A DNA stretch of 64,000 nt from Alphaproteobacteria bacterium (lineage in GTDB: Bacteria; Pseudomonadota; Alphaproteobacteria; Rhizobiales; Methyloligellaceae): contig VGDX01000014.1 in NCBI GenBank assembly GCA_016869535.1, positions 23,299-87,298 on the forward strand, read 5' to 3'. Shown here in pieces: positions 27,049 to 36,585 of this stretch (position 1 is its first letter; every line of letters begins with the position of its first letter). A program made the position numbers and the translations under genes. The notes beneath the pieces were generated by a model. The model ran no database searches. It saw only the letters and a program-made list of their open reading frames with translations, and was not told the DNA's origin.

Positions 27049-29655
27049 ATGAACATCGTCATCGTCGAATCGCCAGCCAAGGCAAAGACCGTCAACAAGT
27101 ATCTCGGGCCCGCATATCGCGTGATCGCGTCCTACGGGCACGTGCGCGACTTGCCGTCCAAGAACGGCTCGGTGCTCCCCGACAAGGACTTCGAGATGCA
27201 CTGGGACGTCGATCCCAAGGCGGCGAAACGGCTCGACGAAATCGCCAAGGCGGTCAAAGGCGCCGACAAGCTGATACTAGCCACCGACCCCGACCGCGAG
27301 GGCGAAGCTATTTCCTGGCATGTGCTCCAGGTCCTCGATCGCAAGAAGGCCCTGGACGGTATCCCGGTCGAGCGCGTGGTGTTTAACGCCGTGACCAAAG
27401 AGGCCGTCCTTGAGGCCATGCGCCATCCGCGCTCGATCGACGGTCCTCTGGTTAACGCCTATCTCGCCCGCAGGGCCCTTGACTATCTCGTAGGCTTTAC
27501 GCTCTCGCCGGTGCTGTGGCGGAAACTGCCAGGCGCCCGTTCGGCAGGACGGGTGCAATCGGTGGCGCTTCGGCTCGTCTGCGATCGCGAGCTCGAGATC
27601 GAGAAATTCAAAGCGCAGGAATATTGGTCGCTCGTAGCCGATCTTGCCACGGCCAAGAACGAAACCTTCCAAGCCCGTCTTGTTACCGCCGAGGGCAAGA
27701 AGCTCGAAAAGTTCGATATCGCCGATGCCGCTACCGCCAACCGCTTGAAGGGGGCGCTCGAAGGCGGCCATTTCACCGTCAGCACGATCGAAAGCAAATC
27801 ACAGCGCCGTCATCCCGCCGCGCCCTTCACCACCTCGACCCTGCAGCAGGAAGCCTCCCGCAAGCTCGGTTTCTCGCCGCGCATGACCATGCAGCTCGCG
27901 CAACGCCTTTATGACGGGGTCGACCTCGGCGGCGAAGCGGAAGGGCTCATCACATATATGCGTACAGATGGCGTGCAGATCGCGCCCGAGGCGGTCGCCT
28001 CGGTACGCCAGCTTGTGACCAGGCTTTTCGGCGATCGCTACGTGCCCGCCTCCCCGCGCCAATATGAGACCAAGGCCAAGAATGCGCAGGAAGCGCATGA
28101 AGCGATCAGACCGACCGATTTCACCAAGGATCCCGATTCCGTCGCACGTTATCTCAATCCCGACGCGGCCCGGCTCTACAAGCTCATCTGGCAGCGCACT
28201 CTCGCGAGCCAGGCGTCGAGCGCCGAGATCGAGCGCACCACTGCCGACATCGACGTGACCGGTACTGACGGCAAGTCTTACGGTGTACGCGCCACGGGTT
28301 CGGTGGTCCGCTTCGACGGTTTCCTCAAAATCTACGAGGAAGGCGTCGACGACGCCGTCGGAGAGGATGGGGCGTTACCCGCGCTCACCCAAGGCGAGGC
28401 GGTTACGCCACGCAACATCGAAGCGAAGCAGCATTTCACCGAGCCACCGCCCCGCTACAGCGAAGCCACATTGATCAAGAAGATGGAGGAGCTCGGTATC
28501 GGGCGTCCCTCGACCTATGCCTCCACGCTCAATGTGTTGCGCGAGCGCGGCTATGTGCGTGTCGACAAGAAGCGACTTTATCCGGAGGATAAGGGTCGCC
28601 TCGTTACCGCGTTCCTGGAAAGCTTTTTCAGCCGCTATGTCGAGTACGACTTCACCGCCGACCTGGAGGAAAAGCTCGATCTCATCTCCGCCGGCGAACT
28701 CGAATGGAAAGACGTGCTGCGCGACTTTTGGCGCGAATTTATCGCCGCCGTGCACGATATCGGCGATCTACGCATCGCCGAGGTTCTCGAAGCGCTCAAC
28801 GAGTTGCTCGGTCCGCATATCTTTCCCGACACCGGCAAAGGCGATCCTCGGGCCTGCCCGTCCTGCGAGAATGGCCGGCTCAGTCTCAAGGTCGGTAAAT
28901 TTGGCGCCTTTATCGGCTGCTCGAACTATCCCGATTGCCGCTTCACGCGTCAGCTCGCTGATACCGGCGATAAGGCTTCTGCCATTGGCGCCGATGGGAA
29001 GCCGCTCGGCACCGACCCCGAGAGCGGACTTGAGGTGAGCCTGCGTACCGGCCGCTTCGGGCCTTATGTGCAGCTCGGCGAGGTCAACGGTAATGGCGAG
29101 AAGCCGAAGCGTGCATCGATCCCCAAAGGCACCGACCCCGACAGTGTCGATCTCTCCCGTGCGCTGGCTTTACTCGCGCTACCTCGCGAGATCGGGCTGC
29201 ATCCTGAATCCGGCAAGCCGATCCTGGCGGGCTACGGCCGTTATGGGCCTTACGTTCAGCACGACGGTAAGTATGCGAGCCTTGCGGCGCCTGAGGAGGT
29301 CTTCGAGGTTGGGATCAATCGCGCCGTGAGCCTCTTGGCCGAAAAGGCGGCGAGCCGTCGCCCGCAAGGCTCAACCGTGCTCAAGGAACTCGGCGAGCAT
29401 CCCGAGCTTGGTGGCAAGGTTCAGGTGCTGTCGGGCCGCTACGGTCCTTATGTGAAGCACAGCAAGGTTAACGCTACGATCCCCCGGGACCGCGAGCCCG
29501 AACAGGTCACGTTGGAAGAAGCAGTTGAACTGATCGCCGCCCGCGCCGCCAAGGGGCCGGCCAAAAAGCGAAGTGCAAAGGCGAAGTCACCGGCCAAGAA
29601 ATCCACGCGCAAAAACGTGAAAAGCCAAGAGACCGTCGAGGAGACGGCAAGCTGA
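27049..29655 (+). CDS. topA: DNA topoisomerase I
   Basis: TopA relaxes negative supercoils. The Toprim domain opens IVIVESPAKAKTVNKYLG; ATDPDREGEAISWH holds the acidic metal triad. The active-site Tyr is Tyr303 in ITYMRTDGV. A C4 zinc ribbon (CPSCENG...GCSNYPDCRF) precedes three TopoC repeats (GRFGPYVQ, GRYGPYVQ, GRYGPYVK) and a lysine/alanine-rich tail. MNIVIVESP is the preferred start; ATG 27037 adds four residues. Length 868 fits Rhizobiales TopA. It is followed by rnr after 9 bases. Confidence 0.95.
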   Translation: MNIVIVESPAKAKTVNKYLGPAYRVIASYGHVRDLPSKNGSVLPDKDFEMHWDVDPKAAKRLDEIAKAVKGADKLILATDPDREGEAISWHVLQVLDRKKALDGIPVERVVFNAVTKEAVLEAMRHPRSIDGPLVNAYLARRALDYLVGFTLSPVLWRKLPGARSAGRVQSVALRLVCDRELEIEKFKAQEYWSLVADLATAKNETFQARLVTAEGKKLEKFDIADAATANRLKGALEGGHFTVSTIESKSQRRHPAAPFTTSTLQQEASRKLGFSPRMTMQLAQRLYDGVDLGGEAEGLITYMRTDGVQIAPEAVASVRQLVTRLFGDRYVPASPRQYETKAKNAQEAHEAIRPTDFTKDPDSVARYLNPDAARLYKLIWQRTLASQASSAEIERTTADIDVTGTDGKSYGVRATGSVVRFDGFLKIYEEGVDDAVGEDGALPALTQGEAVTPRNIEAKQHFTEPPPRYSEATLIKKMEELGIGRPSTYASTLNVLRERGYVRVDKKRLYPEDKGRLVTAFLESFFSRYVEYDFTADLEEKLDLISAGELEWKDVLRDFWREFIAAVHDIGDLRIAEVLEALNELLGPHIFPDTGKGDPRACPSCENGRLSLKVGKFGAFIGCSNYPDCRFTRQLADTGDKASAIGADGKPLGTDPESGLEVSLRTGRFGPYVQLGEVNGNGEKPKRASIPKGTDPDSVDLSRALALLALPREIGLHPESGKPILAGYGRYGPYVQHDGKYASLAAPEEVFEVGINRAVSLLAEKAASRRPQGSTVLKELGEHPELGGKVQVLSGRYGPYVKHSKVNATIPRDREPEQVTLEEAVELIAARAAKGPAKKRSAKAKSPAKKSTRKNVKSQETVEETAS

Positions 29656-29664
29656 GCGGCGCCC

Positions 29665-31965
29665 GTGGTCAAACCTAAGGGGGCTCGTCGCACACGCCAA
29701 AAGACTGTGGGAACGGTCCCCACCAAGCAACAAATCCTCGATTTCCTCGCGGGCACCACCGGGGAGGCTGGCAAGCGCGAAATCGCGCGCGCCTTCGGTG
29801 TGAAAGGCGGTGACCGCATCGCGCTGAAATCGCTTCTGCGAGAGATGGCTGATGACGGGCTAATCGCGGGCTCGCGCCGTAAGCTTACCCGCCCCGGCGT
29901 GCTGCCACCGGTTACTGTTCTCGAAATCACCGGACGCGATGTGGATGGCGAGTTCGTGGCGAGGCCAGCAACCTGGGATGAAGAACACGGCCCAGCGCCG
30001 CGCATTCTCATGGTCGAGAGCCGGCGTGAAGCAGGACCTGTCGCCGGTGTCGGCGACAGGGTGCTGGCGCGGATCACCTCCCTTGGTGCCGATGCCGATT
30101 TTCCTTATCAGGCACGCACCATCAAAAGGCTGGCAAAGGCCCGCACGAATTTGCTTGGCATTTTTCGCACGCTGTCTGGCGGCACCGGCGTTATCGATCC
30201 GGTCGACCGCAAACAACTGAAGGAATGGCCGGTCCCGCGTGGGCATACCGGCGATGCCGAGAATGGCGAACTGGTCCGTTTCGAGCTGGCACGCTCGGGA
30301 CGCTTCGGCGTGCAAGGCGCGCGCGTCATAGAGAGGCTCGGCAATCCGGCGGCGCAGCAAGCCACGAGCCTCATCGCGGTTCACGCGCATGGCATTCCAG
30401 ATACCTTTCCGGAGTCGGTGCTTACCGAGGCGGAAGCCGCCAAGGAACCCGATCTGAGTCGGCGGGAGGATCTGCGTCACCTGCCGCTTGTCACCATCGA
30501 TCCGACAGACGCGCGCGACCATGACGACGCGGTGTGGGCCGAGCCCGACCCCGACGCCAAGAACAAAGGTGGCTGGGTGGTGATCGTGGCCATCGCCGAC
30601 GTTGCGTCTTATGTGATGCCGGGCAGCGCGCTCGACAAGGAAGCGCGCAAACGCGGCAACTCGGTCTATTTCCCCGACCGCGTGGTGCCGATGCTGCCCG
30701 AGCGCATTTCCAACGATCTCTGTTCGCTGAAGGAAGGTGAGGTGCGTGCCTGCCTTGCCGTACGCATGGTGTTCGACAAAGACGGCAGGAAGCTGAACCA
30801 CCGGTTTTTACGCGGATTGATGCGATCGGCCGCAAGTCTCACCTATGAACAAGCTCAGGCCGCGATCGACGGTCGCGTCGATGAAGTAACGGGTCCGCTG
30901 CTCGATACTGTCTTGCGACCGCTATGGGGTGCTTATGCCAGCCTGGAACTGGCGCGAACCGAACGCGGTCCGCTCGAACTGGATCTGCCCGAGCGCAAGA
31001 TCCTCCTCGACGACCAAGGCCGCGTGCGCGGTGTAACAAGCCCTCCCCGGCTTGATGCGCATCGCCTTATCGAGGAATTCATGATCGCCGCCAATGTCGC
31101 GGCAGCAGAGACCTTGGAGGCGAAACGGTCGCCGCTGATCTATCGCGTGCATGACGCGCCGTCGAAAGAGAAGCTGGCTGCTTTGGGCGAGTTCCTCGCG
31201 ACCCTCGATCTCAAGCTATCTATGTCGGGCACGCTGAAGCCTGCACATTTCAATCGCATCCTTGCCGACACACGCGCCACCCCAACCGCGGAGCTCGTCG
31301 GTGAAGTGGTGCTACGCAGCCAAGCGCAGGCTGAATATAGCCCAAGTAATTTCGGGCATTTCGGGCTAAATCTGCGCCGCTACGCCCATTTTACTTCGCC
31401 GATCCGCCGTTACGCCGATCTCATCGTGCACCGCGCCATGGTGCGGGCTCTGGGACTGGGCAATGACGGCCTGACCGATGCTGAGATCGATGAGCTCGAC
31501 CAGATCGCGCAAGCCATCTCCGACACGGAGCGTCGCGCCATGGCAGCCGAACGCGAGACGGCCGATCGCCTGATCGCCGCTTATCTCGCCGACCGCATCG
31601 GTGCGACCTTTACCGCGCGGGTCTCGGGATTGGTACGGTCGGGCCTGTTCGTGCGTCTATCCGAGACCGGTGCGGACGGCTTCGTGCCTGCCTCGTCCAT
31701 TGGACGCGAATATTTCTACCACGACGAGGTGCATCAGGCGCTGATCGGCGAGGATACCGGAATGGCCTATCAGCTTGGCGATCCTGTCGAGGTTCGGTTG
31801 GTCGAGGCCATTCCCACCGCCGGAGCGTTGCGATTTGAAATGCTGAGCGAAGGCCGCGGCATTAAGGCGAGGCGCGGTGGCGTGCCGCGTGCTAAAGGAA
31901 AGCCGCAATACAAGCGGGGCAAGCCAAAGCAAAGGGGTTGCGACGGGTCGCGCAGTCGCCGCTAG
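29665..31965 (+). CDS. rnr: Ribonuclease R
   Basis: RNase R degrades structured RNA 3' to 5'. A winged-helix N-terminus (QQILDFLAG...KREIARAFGV) and cold-shock-like domains lead to the RNB domain with TIDPTDARDHDDAVW, and the motif NFGHFGLNLRRYAHFTSPIRRYADLIVHR. A C-terminal S1 domain is seen at about FTARVSGLVRSGLFVRL, and a basic tail follows. GTG 29665 is the start, 9 bases after topA, so co-transcription is likely. Confidence 0.94.
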   Translation: MVKPKGARRTRQKTVGTVPTKQQILDFLAGTTGEAGKREIARAFGVKGGDRIALKSLLREMADDGLIAGSRRKLTRPGVLPPVTVLEITGRDVDGEFVARPATWDEEHGPAPRILMVESRREAGPVAGVGDRVLARITSLGADADFPYQARTIKRLAKARTNLLGIFRTLSGGTGVIDPVDRKQLKEWPVPRGHTGDAENGELVRFELARSGRFGVQGARVIERLGNPAAQQATSLIAVHAHGIPDTFPESVLTEAEAAKEPDLSRREDLRHLPLVTIDPTDARDHDDAVWAEPDPDAKNKGGWVVIVAIADVASYVMPGSALDKEARKRGNSVYFPDRVVPMLPERISNDLCSLKEGEVRACLAVRMVFDKDGRKLNHRFLRGLMRSAASLTYEQAQAAIDGRVDEVTGPLLDTVLRPLWGAYASLELARTERGPLELDLPERKILLDDQGRVRGVTSPPRLDAHRLIEEFMIAANVAAAETLEAKRSPLIYRVHDAPSKEKLAALGEFLATLDLKLSMSGTLKPAHFNRILADTRATPTAELVGEVVLRSQAQAEYSPSNFGHFGLNLRRYAHFTSPIRRYADLIVHRAMVRALGLGNDGLTDAEIDELDQIAQAISDTERRAMAAERETADRLIAAYLADRIGATFTARVSGLVRSGLFVRLSETGADGFVPASSIGREYFYHDEVHQALIGEDTGMAYQLGDPVEVRLVEAIPTAGALRFEMLSEGRGIKARRGGVPRAKGKPQYKRGKPKQRGCDGSRSRR

Positions 31966-31979
31966 CAAAAGGGCATGAG

Positions 31980-32441
31980 ATGCAGGATCGCGTAGAGCAC
32001 CATTTTGATGGCCGATCGACGGGCGAGCGATCGGTCCTAAATGCCATGCTACGTGGCGCGCTGCTCAAATGTCCGGCCTGCGGCATCGGCGCCATGTTTC
32101 ATCGTTATCTGAAAGTCTCCGATCACTGCCCACATTGTGGCGAGGCGCTGCACTATCACCGGGCCGACGATGCGCCTCCCTATTTCACCATCGTTATTGT
32201 CGGCCACGTCATCGTCAGTCTGGTTTTGTCGCTCGAGATGGCCTACAGGCCGGCGCTGTGGATTCATGCAGCTTTATGGTTGCCGCTCACCGTCATTCTC
32301 ACCTTGCTCGCTTTGCCGCCGATCAAGGGCGCACTCGTGGCACTGCAATGGGCGCTTTTGATGCATGGCTTCGATCCCAACGCCAAGGAAGAGATGGATG
32401 ACAGCTACGAGCCTGCTTTGCCCGACGATAAAGGGACTTAG
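31980..32441 (+). CDS. DUF983-family membrane protein
   Basis: A paired-Cys ribbon (KCPACGIGAMFHRYLKVSDHCPHCGEAL) precedes two transmembrane helices (about 75-95 and 102-125) with the typical ADDAPPYFTI link. DUF983 proteins have no defined role, but the knuckle suggests metal binding. ATG 31980 (MQDRVEHHFD) gives 153 residues. It lies 14 bases after rnr on the same strand. Confidence 0.88.
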   Translation: MQDRVEHHFDGRSTGERSVLNAMLRGALLKCPACGIGAMFHRYLKVSDHCPHCGEALHYHRADDAPPYFTIVIVGHVIVSLVLSLEMAYRPALWIHAALWLPLTVILTLLALPPIKGALVALQWALLMHGFDPNAKEEMDDSYEPALPDDKGT

Positions 32442-32450
32442 CGGGCTGAC

Positions 32451-32478
32451 TTGACTTCCCCTCCCGAGCGACTAGGTT
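32451..32478 (+). promoter_or_regulatory. Possible sigma-70-type promoter for rpmG
   Basis: TTGACT (32451-32456) is followed after 16 bases by TAGGTT (32473-32478). It lies 39 bases before the rpmG ATG. The -10 match is modest, so this is a candidate only. Confidence 0.35.
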
Positions 32479-32517
32479 TCGCCCGATTTTGCTCCTACGT
32501 GTAGGTCAGAGGACGAC

Positions 32518-32685
32518 ATGGCCAAGCCGATTACCCAGAAGATCAAGCTCGTGAGCTCAGCCGGCACGGGTTATTACTACGTGACCAAGAAGAATCCGCG
32601 CAATCAGACCGAGAAGCTCGTCTTCAAGAAATACGATCCGGTCGCGCGTAAACACGTCGAGTTCAAAGAATCCAAGATTAAATAG
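32518..32685 (+). CDS. rpmG: 50S ribosomal protein L33
   Basis: A 55-residue basic protein beginning [20 protein letters not shown], with [19 protein letters not shown] and ending KESKIK, is L33 of the Cys-free type. It belongs to the large ribosomal subunit, near the E site. AGAGGA precedes the ATG. Lack of the CxxC zinc pairs means it is the zinc-independent form. Confidence 0.95.
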   Translation: MAKPITQKIKLVSSAGTGYYYVTKKNPRNQTEKLVFKKYDPVARKHVEFKESKIK

Positions 32686-33118
32686 CGGCCGTAAGGACAC
32701 TTTCGAATCCATCCAAGCGATCGGGTTTTCGGAAATGGTGGCCGGCCGAAGCGCAGCGCTAACGAGGAGGCCACTCAGCCGCGCTCCGGCCAGCCGAACC
32801 CTACGGACCCAGGAGATGCGGCGGACCTGAGCATTCCGCAGGGTTATCTCTTGCAGGAGGGAAATCGTTTCCGGGGGGCGATCAAGTCACGGGTCGCCGC
32901 CCTGCACCCGTAAGTCCCTCCCAAAGCCAATCCGTCAAAGCATAAAACCGTGCGTCAATGCACGAAAACAATGCACGTTATTATCTTCATACGACAAATT
33001 GCTAGGTTTTGTAAACCCTTAACCTTAGGCCTTCAGTAACCATGTCAAGTATGAAGGCGCTCTCTACACAGGCTCCGGGCAGTCACTAGGTAGCGATTCG
33101 CGAGGTCAAGCTCTCGCG
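32686..33118. other. Gene-free stretch of 433 bases with potential RNA hairpins
   Basis: No protein gene can be supported here. Three inverted repeats are visible: TGGCCGG..AGCGC (32739-32754) with GCGCT/CCGGCCA (32781-32792), GAGAT-GCGG (32813-32821) with CCGC..ATCTC (32836-32850), and ACGGGT (32889-32894) with ACCCGT (32906-32911). Further on, AATGCACG is repeated at 32957-32964 and 32970-32977, and the rest (to 33040) is AT-rich. The left part could be a structured transcript; no known RNA family was recognised. Confidence 0.5.
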
Positions 33119-34492
33119 CTAGGCCGCATCGGCTACAACGCGGTTGCGCCCGTCGCGCTTGGCGCAATAAAGCGCCTGGTCGGCCCGTTTGAGCATGAGG
33201 TCGGGTGTGCCGTCGCCGAACTCGCGGGCCGCGACACCGACGCTCGCCGTCACCTGAAGCGTGCCGATGCGATCTCCGACATAGAAGGGTGAGGCGGCAA
33301 TGCACTGCCTGAGGCGCTCGCCTACGAGATAAGCCTTGGAGAGGTCGGTATCGGGCATGACAACCACAAACTCCTCACCGCCGAGACGGCAGGCAAGATC
33401 GAGACCGCGAATGTTGCGGCGGATGCGCGCGGCGAACTCCCGCAACACCTTGTCACCGGCATCATGGCCGTAGCTGTCGTTGATTGCCTTGAAATAGTCG
33501 ATGTCGAGGACGAGCAGGGAGAGCGCCTTACTGCGCTCCACCGACTCCTGAAACAGCGTCTTCAGATGGCTCGTCATGTAGCGGCGGTTATGGAGGGCGG
33601 TGAGCGGATCGAGGATCGCCATTTCCACGGTCTCCTCCAGCCGGCTCCGCAAATGGTCGGTATAGCGCTTGCGCTTCACCTGGGTGCGCACCCGCGCCAA
33701 GAGCTCGTTGGCATCGACCGGACGTACCGTATAATCGTTGACCCCGATATCGAGTCCCCTAAGCAGACGGCCGTCTTCATCAGGCTCGGTGATGATCATG
33801 ATCGGCAAATGCCTGATCCGATCGAGCGAGCGGATTTGCGAGCAGAGACGCAAGCCATCACTGCGCTTGAGACTTAGGCTCACGATCACCAGATCGAAAT
33901 TGCCATCGGGGATGCGCAACAGCGCGCTCGGAGGATCGGACTCGTGTTCGACCTCATGCTCGTCCCCATTCAAGACATTGACAATGCGGTCAGCCGCACG
34001 GCCGCGATCTTCGACCAGGAGGATACGCGCTCTGCGTCCCGCCTGACCGAAGCTGTTACCGGTATCGGCTAAACCAAGCCGCTCCTCAGTCGAGGCGCGC
34101 ATCAGCATTTCGTCGGTCAGCATTTTAAGCCGGGCTAGATTCTTTACCCGCGTGATCAGGGCGAGATCGTCAACCGGCTTGGTGAGGAAATCATCGGCGC
34201 CCGCCATGAGCCCTTTCACGCGGTCGCCCGGCTGGTCGAGCGCGGTGACCATGATGACCGGTGTATGCTGGGTTGAGGGAGCGGCCTTCAGCCTGCGGCA
34301 GACCTCGAATCCGTCCATCGCCGGCATCATCACGTCGAGCAGTACCACGTCGGCACGTTCCGAAGCACATATCTGGAGCGCTTCGCGGCCACTCCGCGCC
34401 GTGCGCACATCAAAATATTCGGACGTAAGCCACTTTTCGAGCAGCTTCACATTGGCATCGACGTCGTCGACGACCAGAACGCGCGCGGTCAT
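33119..34492 (-). CDS. pleD: Response regulator diguanylate cyclase PleD
   Basis: PleD makes cyclic di-GMP and controls polar development in alphaproteobacteria. REC1 (VLVVDDVDANVK, phospho-acceptor in LLDVMMPAMDG) is intact. REC2 lacks the acceptor Asp (VIVSLSLKRSDG), as expected of the adaptor receiver. The GGDEF domain has RLGGEEFVVVMP, with an RGLD inhibitory I-site five residues before it. Length 457 matches Caulobacter PleD. divK is directly upstream (6-base gap). Confidence 0.95.
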   Translation of the reverse strand: MTARVLVVDDVDANVKLLEKWLTSEYFDVRTARSGREALQICASERADVVLLDVMMPAMDGFEVCRRLKAAPSTQHTPVIMVTALDQPGDRVKGLMAGADDFLTKPVDDLALITRVKNLARLKMLTDEMLMRASTEERLGLADTGNSFGQAGRRARILLVEDRGRAADRIVNVLNGDEHEVEHESDPPSALLRIPDGNFDLVIVSLSLKRSDGLRLCSQIRSLDRIRHLPIMIITEPDEDGRLLRGLDIGVNDYTVRPVDANELLARVRTQVKRKRYTDHLRSRLEETVEMAILDPLTALHNRRYMTSHLKTLFQESVERSKALSLLVLDIDYFKAINDSYGHDAGDKVLREFAARIRRNIRGLDLACRLGGEEFVVVMPDTDLSKAYLVGERLRQCIAASPFYVGDRIGTLQVTASVGVAAREFGDGTPDLMLKRADQALYCAKRDGRNRVVADAA

Positions 34493-34498
34493 GGCGAC

Positions 34499-34873
34499 CT
34501 ACCGTGCCTCGCCGATGAATTGCCTGACGGTGTCGAGGAATGTGGTGACTGAAATCGGCTTGGAGATATAGGCCTCGCAGCCACCAGCGCGGATGCGTTC
34601 CTCGTCGCCCTTCATCGCGAAGGCGGTGACCGCAACCACGGGAATCTCGCGGAGCTCATCGTCCTCCTTCAGCCATTTGGTCACTTCCAGCCCCGACACT
34701 TCCGGGAGTTGGATGTCCATGAGAATGAGATCGGGCCTGTGCTCGCGGGCGAGCGCCAAGGCCTCCATACCGTTGCGGGTCTGGAGCGTCCGATAGCCAT
34801 GTGCGTCGAGGAGGTCATGGAAGAGCTTCATGTTGAGCTCGTTGTCCTCGACGATCAGAACGGTCTTGGTCAT
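34499..34873 (-). CDS. divK: Single-domain response regulator DivK
   Basis: The 124-residue receiver domain starts [16 protein letters not shown], carries the acceptor Asp in [13 protein letters not shown], Thr in [13 protein letters not shown] and Lys in AYISKPIS. DivK acts with PleC/DivJ kinases in cell polarity and cell-cycle timing. ATG at 34873 fits the family; an upstream in-frame extension is ignored. It forms a two-gene operon with pleD. Confidence 0.93.
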   Translation of the reverse strand: MTKTVLIVEDNELNMKLFHDLLDAHGYRTLQTRNGMEALALAREHRPDLILMDIQLPEVSGLEVTKWLKEDDELREIPVVAVTAFAMKGDEERIRAGGCEAYISKPISVTTFLDTVRQFIGEAR

Positions 34874-35062
34874 GGACCTCGGCCCAAGCGATTCGCCGGG
34901 CATATGATCGGCCATCTCATAACGGGGCGCCATGGGGCTCGGTGTAGGCCTGACCCACCAGAACATCGCTGACTACTCCCCCGCTCCTACAAGAGGGGAT
35001 TTCAGCGCAAACCCGTAACCAAACCCTTTAGAGGGGAGGTAAAAGCTTAGCGAAATGGCGAT

Positions 35063-35084
35063 TTTCCGCGAGGCGGCGCGGAAA
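35063..35084 (-). terminator. Hairpin just after eipB-like gene
   Basis: TTTCCGCG-AGGCGG-CGCGGAAA is a perfect 8-bp stem two bases beyond the eipB-like stop on the minus strand. It lacks a T-run, so a terminator role is only likely, not certain. It separates this gene from divK downstream. Confidence 0.45.
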
Positions 35085-35086
35085 GG

Positions 35087-35947
35087 CTATTTGCACTCGC
35101 TGACCTTGAGATACTCCAGCGACATCAGGGTGCCGTGGATAGAGAAATCGCCATAGTCGATGAGAAGATCGCGGCTTACGCCATTGGCATAGAGGCGGAA
35201 GTCGATCTGATAGCTCGGTGTCAGGTCGCCATCAGTCGATTCAAAGTAGCCGATCGAGACCGGCCACGATGCCATTTCAGTCAAACCTTTTTCCTTGGCT
35301 GCCTCTTCAAGCTTGGCATTGTCGGCGCCGGGCTCGACCGCCTTGCCGATCAGGGCCGTGGTTTCATAAATCTTCCGCCCTTTCTCCGACCCATCGTAGA
35401 TTCTCGCCTGAACCAGCGTCTTGCCGGTAAGCGCGGCATCGATAAGCGCGAGGCTGTGCTGAGTTGGAAACATCACCTGGCCCGTCAGGTTCAACTCAGC
35501 ACGCGAGGGCTGGCTTAGCCTTACCTTGACCGCCGAATTCGGTGTCTCGCGCACCGCGCGGCCCATGGTGACGTCGCCGAGCTTGTCGTTCAGATATTGC
35601 GCCGATTGAAAGCGGAAGGTCTGACCGTCGCTCTGCTCCCAGGTGGAAGACCGCAGATCGGTCATGTTGATCTGCCCCTGCGAGTCGGTCATTTGCGTGA
35701 CCATGCGCATATTCAGGGAATAGCCGTCGCACTCCGAGCCGGTGAACTCGAACACCATGCGCCCATCGATGCCTGTGACGCCGGAGGCCGAGCGGGCATC
35801 GTCCAGCGTCATCTCATAGACGGCGCGGTGAGGGGTTAGCTTGTTCGGCTCCTTGGCCGCAAAGGCCATTGCCTCGCCAGGAAAACCCCCGCTCAAGAGA
35901 GACCCGGCAGCCAGCCCCAGAACCAGACTCCGGACCAGACCGATCAT
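35087..35947 (-). CDS. eipB: EipB-like (DUF1849) periplasmic envelope-integrity protein
   Basis: EipB of Brucella is a periplasmic beta-spiral protein required for cell-envelope integrity. The signal peptide ends near GEAMA-FA. Typical features are APHRAVYEMTL-like LTPHRAVYEMTLDDARS, GRMVFEFTGSECDGY, SSTWEQSDGQTFRF and a C-terminal SLEYLKVSECK; the two Cys should form the known disulfide. Start MIGLVRSL (35947) has GGAG 9 bases upstream; 35962 is possible. A divergent RidA-family gene lies upstream. Confidence 0.85.
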   Translation of the reverse strand: MIGLVRSLVLGLAAGSLLSGGFPGEAMAFAAKEPNKLTPHRAVYEMTLDDARSASGVTGIDGRMVFEFTGSECDGYSLNMRMVTQMTDSQGQINMTDLRSSTWEQSDGQTFRFQSAQYLNDKLGDVTMGRAVRETPNSAVKVRLSQPSRAELNLTGQVMFPTQHSLALIDAALTGKTLVQARIYDGSEKGRKIYETTALIGKAVEPGADNAKLEEAAKEKGLTEMASWPVSIGYFESTDGDLTPSYQIDFRLYANGVSRDLLIDYGDFSIHGTLMSLEYLKVSECK

Positions 35948-36102
35948 GTGACCCCGCTCCATTGCTTCCCTACGAGGGCGATTTTTCGCACCAACCGTCG
36001 AACCCGGCAAGAGCCTCTCTTGGACAGTTGCGCCCGCTTGCGGCGGAAGCGGATTTGCTCAATGCTCAGGTACATAACGATTTTACATCTAAGGGAGAAG
36101 GC

Positions 36103-36567
36103 ATGGCCGGAGAGATCGAAGCACGGTTAAAGGCGCTCGACCTCGCCCTCCCCGAGGCAAAAGCAGGACTTGGCACCTATGTCCCGTTCCTCCATCTCGG
36201 CGGCCAGCTCTTCATATCAGGGCAGCTGCCCATGCAGGAGGGACAGGTCGTCTTTACTGGCAAGGTCGGCGCCGGGCTCGATATCGAAGCCGGGCAGAAA
36301 GCGGCCCGGCTCTGCGCCCTGAATATCCTGGCCCAGGCCAAGGCTGCGCTCGGCGATCTCGACCGGATTGTGCAGCTCATGCGCCTAAACGGCTTCGTCA
36401 ATGCCCCACCTGACTTTACCGATCACCCCAACGTGCTAAACGGCGCCTCCGATTTGATGGTCGAGATTCTTGGCAATAAGGGACGGCACACGCGTATCGC
36501 ACTTGGCTGCGCCAGCCTTCCACTCAACGCCGCGGTCGAAATCGATGCGATTTTTGCCATCGACTGA
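36103..36567 (+). CDS. RidA family protein
   Basis: RidA-type proteins deaminate reactive enamine/imine intermediates, protecting PLP enzymes. The 154-residue product shows LFISGQLPMQEG, KVGAGLDIEAGQKAARLCALNILAQAKAALGDLDRIVQLMRLNGFVNAPPDF and SLPLNAAVEIDAIF. The critical Arg of active RidA is replaced around GCASLPLNAAVEI, so this is a YjgF-like relative whose activity is uncertain. AGGGAGAAGG precedes the ATG. It is followed by a GDPD gene 18 bases away. Confidence 0.85.
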   Translation: MAGEIEARLKALDLALPEAKAGLGTYVPFLHLGGQLFISGQLPMQEGQVVFTGKVGAGLDIEAGQKAARLCALNILAQAKAALGDLDRIVQLMRLNGFVNAPPDFTDHPNVLNGASDLMVEILGNKGRHTRIALGCASLPLNAAVEIDAIFAID

Positions 36568-36585
36568 CAAAATGGCCGAGTCCCT

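Noticed and set aside
33000..33040. CtrA-type TTAA-N7-TTAA box upstream of pleD region
   Set aside because: Only one TTAA half is present, spacing does not fit, and pleD is read from the other side.
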